From Streptomyces sp. NRRL F-6676 (lineage in GTDB: Bacteria; Actinomycetota; Actinomycetes; Streptomycetales; Streptomycetaceae): DNA of 64,000 bases. Below, in pieces: positions 9,704-18,916 of the stretch (the stretch's first letter is position 1; the number at the start of each line of letters is the position of its first letter). The notes beneath the pieces were generated by a model. It was not told the DNA's origin, made no database searches, and was given only the letters and a program-made list of their open reading frames with translations. The DNA lies in contig NZ_JOHS01000006.1 of the NCBI RefSeq assembly GCF_000725625.1, positions 124,001 through 188,000 on the forward strand, written 5' to 3'. Position numbers and translations under genes: made by a program.

Positions 9704-10996
9704 CTACGCCTCCAGGAGCCGCTGCCCCACGTACTCCCCCTTCGCCGCGCCGCCCGGCACGGCGAACAGGCCGCTGGCCTCGTGGCGGATGTACTGCGAC
9801 AGCGCGTCCCCCCGGTCGAGCTTGCGCTGCACGGGGACGAAGCCGCGCAGCGGATCGGCCTGCCAGGCGATGAACAGCAGCCCGGCGTCGGGCACGCCGT
9901 CGGCGTCGAAGCCGTCGTGGAAGGAGAACGGGCGGCGCAGCATGGCCGCGCCCCCGTTCTGGTCGGGCCGCGTGATCCGGGCGTGCGCGTTGAGGGGGAC
10001 GACGAGGTTGCCGTCGGCGTCCGTCTTCTCCAGGTCCATCGCGGTGGTCTCACCGCCGCCGGTCAGCGGCGCCCCGTCGGCCTTGCGGCGGCCGATGACG
10101 TGCTCCTGGGCGTGGGTGGAGAGCTTCTCCCAGTCGTCGAGCAGCATCCGGATCCGGCGGACGACGGCATACGAGCCGTTCGCCATCCAGGCGGGCTCGC
10201 CGGAGGCGGGCACGAAGATCCGCTTGTCGAAGTCGTCGTCGGACGGCTTCGGATTGCGTGTGCCGTCGACCTGCCCCATGAGGTTGCGTGCCGTCGTGGG
10301 GTGGGAGGTGGCGCCGGGGGTGCGGTTGAAGCCGTTCATCTGCCAGCGGACGCGCGCGGTGGAGCCGGCCTCCTTCTGAAGCGCCCGCAGGGCGTGGAAG
10401 GCGACGAGCGCGTCATTGGCACCGATCTGCACCCACAGGTCGCCGTTGCTGCGGTTCTTGTCGAGGTGGTCGGAGGAGAAGTCGGGCAGCGGGTCCAGGG
10501 CGACCGGGCGCTGCTTCTCCAGCCCCGTACGGGCGAAGAAGCTGTGGCCGAAGCCGAAGGTGACGGTCAGGGACGAAGGGCCGGCGTCCCGTGCCACATC
10601 GGTGTCGTCGTGCGCGGCCGGCTCGCCCGCCATGAGCCGTTGGGCCGTGTCCGACCAGCGGCGCAGCAGTGCGGCGGCCTCCTTGCGGCCGGCGCCCGCC
10701 GCGAGGTCGAAGGCGAGGAGATGGCCGCGGGCCTGGAGCGGGGTGGTGATCCCCGACTGGTGTTTCACGTGAAACATCGCGCGGTCGGCGCCGAGCGAGG
10801 TCAGGGGCGTGGCGGCGGCGGGGGCCGCGGCGTATCCGGCGGCGGCCCCGGCCCCGCCGAGCACCAGTCCGGTCGCCCCGGCGGTGCCGAGCAGCCGACG
10901 GCGGGAGAGGGCGGGGCCGGAGGCGGAACGGGAATCCGTGGCGGGGGCAGGGGAGGCGGCAGCGGTCGTGTCGGGGCCGGTCTGCTGGTCGGTCAT
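9704..10996 (-). CDS. dtpA: TAT-secreted dye-decolourising (DyP-type) heme peroxidase
   Basis: A 430-residue heme peroxidase. The N-terminus carries a twin-arginine signal (SRRRLLG at residues 31-37, then a hydrophobic Ala/Gly-rich stretch). The distal-side DyP motif GxxDG is present as MGQVDGTRNP, and the candidate proximal histidine lies in NAHARITRP. Gene order (sco, PCuAC gene, copCD, this gene) matches the Streptomyces lividans locus in which DtpA works with Sco and ECuC in copper trafficking needed for GlxA maturation and development; that role is inferred by synteny. The start lies 8 bp after the copCD stop, so it is the last gene of the copper operon. Residues 74-79 (MFHVKH) are encoded by a parS site. 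Confidence 0.9.
   Translation of the reverse strand: MTDQQTGPDTTAAASPAPATDSRSASGPALSRRRLLGTAGATGLVLGGAGAAAGYAAAPAAATPLTSLGADRAMFHVKHQSGITTPLQARGHLLAFDLAAGAGRKEAAALLRRWSDTAQRLMAGEPAAHDDTDVARDAGPSSLTVTFGFGHSFFARTGLEKQRPVALDPLPDFSSDHLDKNRSNGDLWVQIGANDALVAFHALRALQKEAGSTARVRWQMNGFNRTPGATSHPTTARNLMGQVDGTRNPKPSDDDFDKRIFVPASGEPAWMANGSYAVVRRIRMLLDDWEKLSTHAQEHVIGRRKADGAPLTGGGETTAMDLEKTDADGNLVVPLNAHARITRPDQNGGAAMLRRPFSFHDGFDADGVPDAGLLFIAWQADPLRGFVPVQRKLDRGDALSQYIRHEASGLFAVPGGAAKGEYVGQRLLEA
10761..10776. promoter_or_regulatory. parS site inside dtpA
   Basis: TGTTTCACGTGAAACA is a perfect 16-bp palindrome identical to the bacterial ParB-binding consensus. It lies in the coding region of the peroxidase, where it specifies part of MFHVKH just after the signal peptide. 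In Streptomyces most parS sites cluster around oriC. Confidence 0.9.
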
Positions 10997-11004
10997 GGTG
11001 GTGC

Positions 11005-13236
11005 TCAGCCGATCTTCGCGTTCTTGTCGACGGTCACCTGGTCGATGTCGGAGGTCCGCACGGTCACGGAGATCTTCCAGTCGCCCGCCATGGGGATCTG
11101 TACACCGCTCGCCGACCAGTGCCCGGTGGCGACGCGGTCCGGGGCCACCGGCAGCGGACCGATGTCCTTCGCGGCCAGGGTGAAGGAGACCTTCACCTCG
11201 GGGACGTCGAACGTCTTGCCGTTGGGCCGGGTGACATAGACGTGCATGACGTTGCCGCCCACGCGGGCGGGGTCGAGGGTCACCCGGGCGGTGCCCTTGC
11301 CGTCCTCGCCGCCGGTGTCGAAGGGGAGCTCCAGCGAGAGCGACTCGGAGGTCTGGGTGTCGGACGACGAGGAGGACGACGAGGACGACGAAGCCGCCTT
11401 CGCCGCCTGGGCCTCCTCCTCCGTGCGCCCCGGCTCGGTCGTGGTCAGTACGGTGGTGACGGCGAGGAGCACCACGGCGACCCCCGCCTCGGCGAGGACG
11501 GAGCGGCGCAGCCCGGAGCGGAAAGGGTCGGCGTCCCGGACCCGCTTGGCCCGCGCCGCGACCGTCGCGGCACGCTGCCGGGCCAGCTGGGCGGCACGCC
11601 GGGGATCACCGGAACCGGCGGAACCCTTGGCCGCCTTCGCCGCCTTGGCTGCCTTGGGCGTCCTGGACGTCTTCGCCCCACCGGCGCCCGCCTCGGCCGC
11701 CACCTCGGTGTCCGACGCGCCCTCGGCCGAAGAAGCCGAAGAGACCGAAGAGGCCGAAGCCGTCGCCGCCACCGTCTTCTTCTTCACCGTGGCCGTCGGT
11801 ACGTCCGCCAGGTGGGCCGTCCAGCGACGGGAGACCCGGGCGATGCCGATGAGGACGGCCACCAGGGCGACCTTCGCCAGGAGCAGCTGCCCGTACGTGG
11901 TGCCGGTCAGCGCGGACCAGGAGCCGACCTGGCGCCACGACTGGTAGAGCCCCGTCGCGGCCAGGACGGCCACGCTGCCGAACGCGACCTGGGAGAACCG
12001 CCGCACGGCCGTGGACTCGATGGACGGGGCCCGGTACAGCGCGGTCAGCAGGGCCGCGAGCCCGCCGAGCCAGGTCGCGACGGCCAGCAGATGGAGCACA
12101 TCGACAGGCATGGCGATGCCCGCCTGGAGGCCCGTCGAGGCGTGCTCGGCCATGGCCCAGGTCGCCGCGAGCCCGGCCGCGATGACGGCGCCGCCGACGG
12201 CCAGCCCGAAGGTGAGGTCCCGCCGCTCGGCGGCGAGATCGGCGTCGGCGGCATCCCCGGCGGCCTCGGCGCCCCGGGTCCCCTGGCCGTCCCCGGCATC
12301 CGCGGTGTCCGCGGCGGCCTCGGCGTCCTGCCGCGCGTACGCCCCGAAGAGCACCGCGACGAACAGCGCGGCGGCGGCGAGCAGCAGCAGCCGGGAGACG
12401 AGGGCCGCGCCCGTCTTGGTCTGGAGCACCTGTCCGACCAGGGACAGGTCGAAGACGTCGGCGATCTTCCCGGTGCCGGTGTAGGAACCGCGCAGCATCA
12501 GCAGCGCCAGCGTCGCCGCGGTCAGGGCGATCCACCCCGAGACCACGAACCGCTGCATCGTCCGCTCGCCGGCCCCGCGCTGCCAGCAGGCGAGCACGAA
12601 GACGGCGCCGCCGACCAGCACGATGTACCCGGCGTACGACACGTACCGCGCGAACCCGTAGAGCGCGCCCACGACCCCGCCGCCCACGGTCTGGTCCGAG
12701 ACGGAGACGCTGGTCGCGGAGGGGGCGCCGATGGAGAAGGTGAACCCGCCCGCGACGGGATGACTGTCCGCCGAGATCACCTGGTAGGTCACGGTGTACG
12801 TGCCGTCCGGCAGCCCGCTGCGCAGCGAGACGCCGTACGTGGTGCCGCTGAGGTTGGACGGCTTGCCGGTGTCGACCTGCTTGCCGGCCGGATTCAGCAC
12901 CCGCAGGTCGCCGGAGGACAGGGAGACCTTCTCGGAGAAGGTGAGCGTGACCTCGGTGGGCGCCTTGTCGACCACCGCCCCCTGACCGGGGGCGCTGCCG
13001 GTGAGCGCGGCGTGCGCGGACGCGGGGGCCGCGCCGCCGAGCAGCAGCCCGCCCGCGGCGAGCAGCAGCGCGAACAGCGGCAGCAGCGCCCGGAGAACCC
13101 CGGCCCGGGTCCCCGTCCGGGCGCCGGCCCCTGCCGTCGGCCGCGGACCGGAGCGCGGTCGCAGCCGGAGCCGGCGCCTCGGCTGCGGCCCTGGCCCCGA
13201 CCCTTGTCCCGCGCCGGAGGCGGTGGTCTGTGTCAC
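11005..13236 (-). CDS. Copper resistance CopC-CopD fusion membrane protein
   Basis: A 743-residue protein with a signal segment ending PASAHA, so mature His75 can be the N-terminal copper ligand of a CopC domain (ALTGSAPGQGAVV, with a second ligand region near SADSHPVAGG). After this come about eight membrane segments of a CopD domain (for example ADLAAERRDLTFGLAVGGAV, VDVLHLLAVATWLGGLAALL). A long low-complexity cytoplasmic stretch (~500-600, rich in Ala, Lys, Ser, Glu) separates it from a last membrane helix and a C-terminal domain. It probably takes copper across the membrane. It sits 15 bp after the PCuAC gene and 8 bp before dtpA. Confidence 0.88.
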   Translation of the reverse strand: MTQTTASGAGQGSGPGPQPRRRLRLRPRSGPRPTAGAGARTGTRAGVLRALLPLFALLLAAGGLLLGGAAPASAHAALTGSAPGQGAVVDKAPTEVTLTFSEKVSLSSGDLRVLNPAGKQVDTGKPSNLSGTTYGVSLRSGLPDGTYTVTYQVISADSHPVAGGFTFSIGAPSATSVSVSDQTVGGGVVGALYGFARYVSYAGYIVLVGGAVFVLACWQRGAGERTMQRFVVSGWIALTAATLALLMLRGSYTGTGKIADVFDLSLVGQVLQTKTGAALVSRLLLLAAAALFVAVLFGAYARQDAEAAADTADAGDGQGTRGAEAAGDAADADLAAERRDLTFGLAVGGAVIAAGLAATWAMAEHASTGLQAGIAMPVDVLHLLAVATWLGGLAALLTALYRAPSIESTAVRRFSQVAFGSVAVLAATGLYQSWRQVGSWSALTGTTYGQLLLAKVALVAVLIGIARVSRRWTAHLADVPTATVKKKTVAATASASSVSSASSAEGASDTEVAAEAGAGGAKTSRTPKAAKAAKAAKGSAGSGDPRRAAQLARQRAATVAARAKRVRDADPFRSGLRRSVLAEAGVAVVLLAVTTVLTTTEPGRTEEEAQAAKAASSSSSSSSSSDTQTSESLSLELPFDTGGEDGKGTARVTLDPARVGGNVMHVYVTRPNGKTFDVPEVKVSFTLAAKDIGPLPVAPDRVATGHWSASGVQIPMAGDWKISVTVRTSDIDQVTVDKNAKIG

Positions 13237-13251
13237 GGTGCTGGTCTCCCC

Positions 13252-13746
13252 TCAGTGCCCGGTCTTCGGGATGTACGTCGCCGACTTCACCGGAATCTCC
13301 ACCTCGACCGTGCCGGACCTGGCGAAGTGGAGGTCCACCGCCACCTTCTCGCCCTCCTTCGGCCTGTGGTCGAGTTTTTCGAACATGAGATGGTTCCCGC
13401 CGCTGGTGAAGGCGAGCGAGCCGTCCGCGGGGACCGGGAAGGAGTCCTTCTCGACCATGGCGCCGGCCTTGGTGGCGTGCATGGTGACGTCCGCCGCCGC
13501 GTCGCTGGAGACGGAGGTGAGCGTGTCGGCGCCCCCGGAGTTGGTGACGGTGAAGAAACCCGCCGCCATGTCGCCGGTGGTGGGCGCGGGCATGTAGGCG
13601 CCGCTGACCTTCAGCGCGGGCTTGCCGGAGGCCGAGCCGCCGGAGTCGTCGGACCCGCCGCAGGAGGTCAGTACCAGCGCCGTCACGGCGGCGGCGCCGG
13701 CCACCGCCATGAGGGAGCCGTTGGAGAGACGGAACCGGCCGGTCAC
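13252..13746 (-). CDS. ecuC: PCuAC-type extracytoplasmic copper chaperone lipoprotein
   Basis: A 164-residue protein from GTG 13746, overlapping the Sco stop as GTGA. A lipobox VLTSC lies near residue 28. The PCuAC (DUF461) fold is shown by the Cu(I) ligand pattern: DVTMHATKAGAMV, then GGNHLMF further on (H-x(n)-M...H-x2-M). Family proteins deliver Cu(I) to cytochrome oxidase or to partner Sco proteins outside the membrane. The neighbours (Sco upstream, CopCD and DyP peroxidase downstream) match the S. lividans ECuC locus. Confidence 0.88.
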   Translation of the reverse strand: MTGRFRLSNGSLMAVAGAAAVTALVLTSCGGSDDSGGSASGKPALKVSGAYMPAPTTGDMAAGFFTVTNSGGADTLTSVSSDAAADVTMHATKAGAMVEKDSFPVPADGSLAFTSGGNHLMFEKLDHRPKEGEKVAVDLHFARSGTVEVEIPVKSATYIPKTGH

Positions 13747-14399
13747 GGCTTCTGTCCGTCGATGATCTTCGGAAGGTCCTTCGTGTAGGTGTCGACCGTC
13801 GCGTCCTGGCTGTAGAGCAGGTAGCCGCCGTCGGTCTTGGGGGAGAAGGCGATGACCTGGGTGCCGTGCGTGGAGACGATCTTGCCGTTCTTGTCCTTCG
13901 TCGTCGGCTCGATGCTGATGCCGAGGCTGCGGGCGCCGGCCTGGATGGTGGAGAAGTCGCCGGTCAGGCCCACGATGTCGGGGTCGATGCCCTTGAGCCA
14001 CTTGCCCAGCTCGGCCGGGGTGTCCCGCTTCGGGTCGGTCGTCACGAAGACGACGCGGAGCTTGTCCTGCTCCGCTTTGGGCAGCTGCTTCTTGGCCACC
14101 GCGATGTTGTTCATCGTCAGCGGGCAGACGTCCGGGCAGTGCGTGTAGCCGAAGTAGACGAGCGTCGGCCGGTCCTTGGTCTCGGCGCGCAGGTCGTACT
14201 TCTTGCCGTGGGTGTCGGTGAGGACGAGGTCCGGCTTCTCGAAGGGCTGGTCGAGGACGGTGACGGCGCCCTGCGAGGAGGCGTCCTGCGAGACGACGGC
14301 GACGGGATCGCTCCCGCTGTCACCGGAGCCGCAGGCGGTCAGGGTGAGGGTGGCGGCGGCGAGGAGGGCCGCCGCGGTGACGGTGTGCTTGGTGCGCAT
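13743..14399 (-). CDS. sco: Sco1/SenC copper chaperone lipoprotein
   Basis: A 218-residue thioredoxin-fold protein starting at ATG 14399 (MRTKHTVTAAALL), with lipobox LTLTAC near residue 22. The copper-binding CxxxC motif is HCPDVCPLT, and the distal histidine lies in VSTHGTQVIAF. Sco proteins metallate cytochrome oxidase CuA; in S. lividans Sco also acts in copper-dependent morphogenesis. It overlaps the next gene by 4 bp and heads the tightly packed sco-ecuC-copCD-dtpA run. The gene upstream ends 96 bp away. Confidence 0.92.
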   Translation of the reverse strand: MRTKHTVTAAALLAAATLTLTACGSGDSGSDPVAVVSQDASSQGAVTVLDQPFEKPDLVLTDTHGKKYDLRAETKDRPTLVYFGYTHCPDVCPLTMNNIAVAKKQLPKAEQDKLRVVFVTTDPKRDTPAELGKWLKGIDPDIVGLTGDFSTIQAGARSLGISIEPTTKDKNGKIVSTHGTQVIAFSPKTDGGYLLYSQDATVDTYTKDLPKIIDGQKP

Positions 14400-14495
14400 G
14401 ACAGGTGTTCCCAGGGTGAGGGCTCCGGCGCGGCGCCGGGGTGGCACGGTCGTACGACCCCGGCGCCGCACCGATGGTGGATGTGCTCGTGGGGG

Positions 14496-15287
14496 TCAGG
14501 CCCCGGCGCCGCGTCGGCGGCGGTCGGCCAGCACCCCGTACGCGACGCCCGCGGCGCCGACGACGATGCCGACGATCCCGAGCACGCGTGCGGTGGTGTC
14601 ACTGCTGTCGGCGGACGGTGCCGCCGTGTCCTTGGCGGCCGAGGCGTCGGAGGTGGCCGAGGCGCCCTTCGCGGTCGAGCCGCCGCTCTCGTCGGAGGCG
14701 TCGGACAGGGTGAGCGTCGGAGCCGGGTTCTCGGGCTCCTCCTGCCCCTTCTGCGGGATCTCGATCCAGCGGACGACCTCCTTGTCGGAGTACGTCTGGA
14801 GCGCCTTGAAGACGAGCTGGTCGGTGTTGTCCGGGAGGGCACCGACGGAGAGCGGGAACTTCTGGAAGTAGCCCGGCCGGATGCCCTTGCCGGTGGCGGT
14901 CCAGGTGACCTTGGAGACCGCCTCGCTGATCTTCTGGCCGTGCGAGGTGATCGGCTTGTCGAGCTTGGACGTGGTGACCTTGACGTCCCAGCCGTCGACC
15001 GGCTGCGGCATGACCGAGGCGAGCGGGTGGTCGGTGTCCAGGCTGACCTCGAGCTTCGTGGTCGAGGCGTTGTCGCGCTCGTTGGGGACCTTGAAGTCCA
15101 CGACGGCGTATCCGCCCTTGGCGGCCTCGCCCTCGGGCTGCACGGTGACGTGCGCGAACGCGGGCGTCGACACGGCGAGGACGACCACCGCGGCGGCGGC
15201 ACCCGCGGCGGCGACCCGGGGCAGCTTCGACGACGTGCGGGCGGCCGGGGTGGTCGTGGCGGCCGGGGTGGCCTTGGTGAGCTTCAT
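14496..15287 (-). CDS. YcnI-like (DUF1775) membrane-anchored copper-associated protein
   Basis: A 263-residue protein starting at ATG 15287 (MKLTKATPAATTT). It has an N-terminal signal ending near AFAHVTV; the mature His and the following β-rich DUF1775 domain (HVTVQPEGEAAKGGY, VPNERDN) match YcnI, in which the N-terminal His helps bind copper. A Ser/Ala-rich linker and one C-terminal helix (VLGIVGIVVGAAGVAYGVLA) followed by RRRR anchor it outside the cell. It stands just upstream of sco on the same strand. Confidence 0.88.
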   Translation of the reverse strand: MKLTKATPAATTTPAARTSSKLPRVAAAGAAAAVVVLAVSTPAFAHVTVQPEGEAAKGGYAVVDFKVPNERDNASTTKLEVSLDTDHPLASVMPQPVDGWDVKVTTSKLDKPITSHGQKISEAVSKVTWTATGKGIRPGYFQKFPLSVGALPDNTDQLVFKALQTYSDKEVVRWIEIPQKGQEEPENPAPTLTLSDASDESGGSTAKGASATSDASAAKDTAAPSADSSDTTARVLGIVGIVVGAAGVAYGVLADRRRRGAGA

Positions 15288-15434
15288 GACAGCAGCACTC
15301 CACTGTGGACGGATCCCACCGACGCGGAATCCGGAACGGGAAACGAGGGGGGGCGGGCGTGCGCCGGTGACGGGCACGCGCGCGGGCCGCACGACGGCGG
15401 CCGGCCCCTCCCCGTTCGTCCGTCCCCGAGAAGG

Positions 15435-15497
15435 CTCGGAACGCGGGAGTCCCGGAACGCGGGAGTCTCGTAGCGTGGGAGGCTCGGAACGGGAGGC
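15435..15497. repeat. Short tandem repeats upstream of the YcnI gene
   Basis: Near-copies of CGGAACGCGGGAGTC and shorter CGGAACGGGAG-type units follow each other in the gap between the Met-rich membrane protein and the YcnI gene. No protein is encoded. They may belong to the promoter region of the copper cluster. Confidence 0.4.
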
Positions 15498-15513
15498 GTG
15501 GGCGCGCGTCGTG

Positions 15514-16434
15514 TCAGGCGGCGAGGACGACGTCAGCGGCCGGCGGACCGCGCCGGATCACCGAGTGCTGGAGCAGCGCCGTGCCCGGCGGCGCCGGGAC
15601 GGTCAGATCGCCGCACGGCACGGCCGGCCCCCGCCCGGGCGCGCCGGGCAGCCCCACGAGGAGCGCGCGCACGTACGCCAGGGCGGTGCGCAGCGCACGT
15701 CCCGGCGTCCCCTCGGCGAATCCGTACGCCGAGAGCCGCATCAGCCGCAGCAGCGCGAGGTCGCCCCGGCGCAGCACCCAGCCGGCGACGACGGCCGCGA
15801 GGACGTGGCCGAGCAGCATGGGCAGCGAGGGCAGGATGCCGAACAGGGCCGAGGAACACCCGGTCCCGGTGGGGAGCGCGTCGGCCGCGTGGTGCGCCGG
15901 GGCCGTCGTCCCGGTGTCGATCCGCGCCTCGGTGAGGATGCGGTGGGCCCGCGCCGGGCTGAGCGACGCCGTGCTGCCGCCGCACAGCAGCCGGGCGGCG
16001 CGCGCCACCAGTTCGGCGTCGGCGGCGGAGGTGCCGTGCGCCAGGCTGCCGGACACCGCGCCGTGCGCCGTACCGGCCGAGTCCGCGGAGCCCCACAGCC
16101 CCGCCATGCCGGTCATCCCGCTCATGCCGCTCATGCGCGCCATGGCCGGGCCGGCGCCGTGCTGGCCCAGCCCGAACAGGGTGTGCAGCGCGGTCTGGCC
16201 GACCGCGAGGACCGCGGCGATGCCGGGCAGCGAGCGCTCGCGCCCGGCCAGCGGCAGGGCGACGGCGAAGACGGCCAGGAACCCGACGCCCAGCGTCCAC
16301 GACGGAACGGCGGCGGAGGAGGCGAGCCCGTGCCCCGCGGCGGCCAGCACGACACAGACCGCGGTGAACACCGCGGCCCGCAGGATCCGGAGGTCCGCTC
16401 CGGAGCGCGTCGTGCGCCGAGAGGGGGCAGTCAT
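15514..16434 (-). CDS. Met-rich polytopic membrane protein of the copper cluster
   Basis: A 306-residue protein from ATG 16434 (MTAPSRRTTRSGADL). About five or six hydrophobic segments are visible. Between them lies a Met/Gly run, MARMSGMSGMTGMAG (near residues 97-111), and a His-containing loop AHGAVSGSLAHG. I know no family for it. Methionine-rich loops are common in Cu(I) transporters, and the gene stands upstream of the copper operon on the same strand, so a copper role is a reasonable inference but is not shown. Confidence 0.65.
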   Translation of the reverse strand: MTAPSRRTTRSGADLRILRAAVFTAVCVVLAAAGHGLASSAAVPSWTLGVGFLAVFAVALPLAGRERSLPGIAAVLAVGQTALHTLFGLGQHGAGPAMARMSGMSGMTGMAGLWGSADSAGTAHGAVSGSLAHGTSAADAELVARAARLLCGGSTASLSPARAHRILTEARIDTGTTAPAHHAADALPTGTGCSSALFGILPSLPMLLGHVLAAVVAGWVLRRGDLALLRLMRLSAYGFAEGTPGRALRTALAYVRALLVGLPGAPGRGPAVPCGDLTVPAPPGTALLQHSVIRRGPPAADVVLAA

Positions 16435-16631
16435 GGCGGCCTCATCATCGCACTGCGCCCACAGGCCCCACGCGGCAGGTCCACAAGGTCGGGTTTGTGC
16501 CGCCCGGCATACACCGGCGGACCCGGGCGCGCATCCGCCGGGTGGGCGACCGACGCGTGATCCCGCGATTGCATCCGGGTAGTCGTGGCAATACGTAACG
16601 GTATGTCGAGCCGCGGCCGGGAGGCTGGAGC

Positions 16632-17087
16632 ATGAGCATCTGGTGGTCACTGCATCTGCGGCGCGAGGCCGCGAGCGTGCCGCTGGCCCGGCGGCTGCTG
16701 ATCGGCACGATGGAGACCGCGGGCGTCGACCCCGATGTCTCCTACGACCTCTCCGTGGCCCTGAGCGAGGCATGTGCGAACGCCGTCGAACACGGCGGCG
16801 ACCTGGGACGGGGCCGCACCTCCGGCGAGTACCGAGTGACGGCCTACCTGGACGGCGAGAAGTGCCGCATCGAGGTGGCCGACTCGGGCCCGGGGTTCCC
16901 CGCGGGCCGGGCGCGCCCGCCGGTGCGCGTCGCCCACCCGGACGCGGAGAGCGGCCGGGGCCTCGGCCTCATCCAACAGCTCGCCGACCACGTCCACATC
17001 GGCAACAAGCCGGGGCACAGCGGCGCCGTGGTGAGCTTCGACAAGATCCTCAAGTGGCGCGAGGACGCGCCGCTGGCCGCGGTCTGA
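16632..17087 (+). CDS. RsbW-like ATP-binding protein (anti-sigma factor type)
   Basis: A 151-residue GHKL ATPase/kinase starting at ATG 16632 behind GGAGGCTGGAG. The N-box is LSEACANAVEHG, the G1 box VADSGPGF and the G2 box GRGLGLI. Such stand-alone domains are numerous in Streptomyces and act as anti-sigma or anti-anti-sigma kinases. No sigma factor is adjacent; a SpoIIE-like phosphatase lies two genes downstream on the opposite strand and could be a functional partner. Confidence 0.85.
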   Translation: MSIWWSLHLRREAASVPLARRLLIGTMETAGVDPDVSYDLSVALSEACANAVEHGGDLGRGRTSGEYRVTAYLDGEKCRIEVADSGPGFPAGRARPPVRVAHPDAESGRGLGLIQQLADHVHIGNKPGHSGAVVSFDKILKWREDAPLAAV

Positions 17088-17170
17088 GACCACCGCACCG
17101 GGCCGCGCCCCCGCGCCGACATGCGCACCGGGCGTCCGGAACGCCCACGGCGGGCGTCCGGAATTCCGCG

Positions 17171-18655
17171 TCAGGCGCTCTTGAGCGACTCCATCCACGC
17201 CTCGACCTCGTCGGACCGGCGCGGCAGCCCCGCCGACAGGTTCCGGTTGCCGTCGGCGGTCACCAGGATGTCGTCCTCGATCCGCACGCCGATGCCGCGG
17301 TACTCCTCCGGCACGGTCAGGTCGTCGGCCTGGAAGTACAGCCCCGGCTCGACGGTGAGGACCATCCCGGGCTCCAGCACGCCGTCCACGTACGTCTCCA
17401 CCCGCGCCGACGCGCAGTCGTGGACGTCCATGCCGAGCATGTGCCCGGTGCCGTGCAGGGTCCAGCGGCGCTGCAACCCGAGTTCGAGCACGCGCTCGAC
17501 GGGCCCCTCGACCAGGCCCCACTCCACCAGCCGCTCGGTGAGCACGCGCTGGGCGGCGTCGTGGAAGTCGCGGTGCTTGCCGCCCGGACGGACCGCCTCG
17601 ATGCCGGCCTGCTGGGCGTCGTACACCGCGTCGTAGATCTTCCGCTGGATGTCGCTGAACCGGCCGTCGACCGGCAGGGTGCGGGTGACGTCGGCGGTGT
17701 AGTACGTGTGCGTCTCGACGCCCGCGTCGAGCAGCAGCAGGTCGCCCGCGTTGACCGGGCCGTCGTTGCGCACCCAGTGCAGGGTGCAGGCGTGCGGTCC
17801 GGCGGCCGCGATGGTGCCGTAGCCGACGTCGTTGCCCTCCACGCGGGCGCGGAGGAAGAAGGTTCCCTCGATGTAGCGCTCGCTGGTGGCCCGCGCCTTG
17901 TCGAGGACCTTCACCACGTCCTCGAAGCCGCGCACGGTGGAGTCGACGGCCTTCTGGAGCTCGCCGATCTCGAAGTCGTCCTTGACCAGCCGGGCCTCGG
18001 AGAGGAAGACCTTCAGCTCCTCGTCCCGCTCGGCGGTGACCTTGTCGGTGAGCGCGGCCTCGATGCCGGCGTCGTAGCCGCGCACGACGCGGACCGGGCC
18101 GCGCGCCTCGCGGAGCTTCCCGGCCAGTTCGCGGACGTCGGAGGCGGGGATGCCGTACAGCCGTTCGGCCTCGGTGAGGGAGTGGCGGCGGCCGACCCAC
18201 AGCTCGCCCTGGCCGGAGAGCCAGAACTCGCCGTTCTCGCGGTCCGAGCGCGGCAGCAGATAGAGCGTCCCCTTGTGGCCGTCGGCCGTGGGCTCCAGGA
18301 CCAGGACGCCGTCCTCGGTCTGGTTGCCGGTGAGGTACGCGTACTCGACCGAGGCACGGAAGGGGTACTCCGTGTCGTTCGACCGCGTCCTCAGGTTGCC
18401 GGCGGGGATCACCAGGCGCTCGCCCGGGAAGCGCGCGGAGAGCGCGGCGCGGCGGGCGGCGGTCTCGGCGGCCTGCGGGATCGGCGCGAGGTCGCGCAGT
18501 TCGGTGTCGGCCCAGCCGGACTTCATGTTCTCGGCGAGTTCGTCGGACACGCCCGGGTACAGGCTGTTCTTGCGCTGCTTGATGGGCTTCTCGGACTCGG
18601 CTGCCTCAGCCTCGTCCGCCACGGTCTCCGGGGTCGCCGGAAGCTCGTCCGCCAC
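17171..18655 (-). CDS. pepP: Xaa-Pro aminopeptidase (M24B family)
   Basis: A 494-residue metallopeptidase that removes an N-terminal residue before proline. GTG 18655 is chosen because AGGAGG is 7 bp upstream; a GTG two codons earlier is too close to the RBS. The N-terminal creatinase-like domain is followed by the pita-bread domain with dimetal ligands: LLLLDAGVETHTYYTADVTRT (two Asp), TLHGTGHMLGMDVHD (His), VLTVEPGLYF (Glu) and IGVRIEDDILVT (Glu). Length is normal. It is transcribed alone, divergently from nothing close. Confidence 0.93.
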   Translation of the reverse strand: MADELPATPETVADEAEAAESEKPIKQRKNSLYPGVSDELAENMKSGWADTELRDLAPIPQAAETAARRAALSARFPGERLVIPAGNLRTRSNDTEYPFRASVEYAYLTGNQTEDGVLVLEPTADGHKGTLYLLPRSDRENGEFWLSGQGELWVGRRHSLTEAERLYGIPASDVRELAGKLREARGPVRVVRGYDAGIEAALTDKVTAERDEELKVFLSEARLVKDDFEIGELQKAVDSTVRGFEDVVKVLDKARATSERYIEGTFFLRARVEGNDVGYGTIAAAGPHACTLHWVRNDGPVNAGDLLLLDAGVETHTYYTADVTRTLPVDGRFSDIQRKIYDAVYDAQQAGIEAVRPGGKHRDFHDAAQRVLTERLVEWGLVEGPVERVLELGLQRRWTLHGTGHMLGMDVHDCASARVETYVDGVLEPGMVLTVEPGLYFQADDLTVPEEYRGIGVRIEDDILVTADGNRNLSAGLPRRSDEVEAWMESLKSA

Positions 18656-18916
18656 GGTCACTCCTCCTAGGTACGGCACTGGGCCGCGTCCATCGTACGG
18701 TCGGATTGTCCGACCGCTCCGGGGCGTGCGGGCGTACGGACGGCACGAGCGGGGGCGTACCCGGCCGCGCACGGACACGGCCGGGCACGGGGCACCTCGT
18801 CCGCGGCCGCCCCGCCGTCCGAAGCGCGCCGCCGGCCGTACGGCTCCGAGGGCAGCGCCGCCCCGTTGCCCGAAGCGCGCCGCCGGCGGTACCGCCTCGA
18901 CGGCAGCGTCGCCCCG

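Noticed and set aside
11119..13788. An 889-codon plus-strand open frame over the copper genes
   Set aside because: Antisense shadow of the CopC-CopD and PCuAC genes, which have clear motifs.
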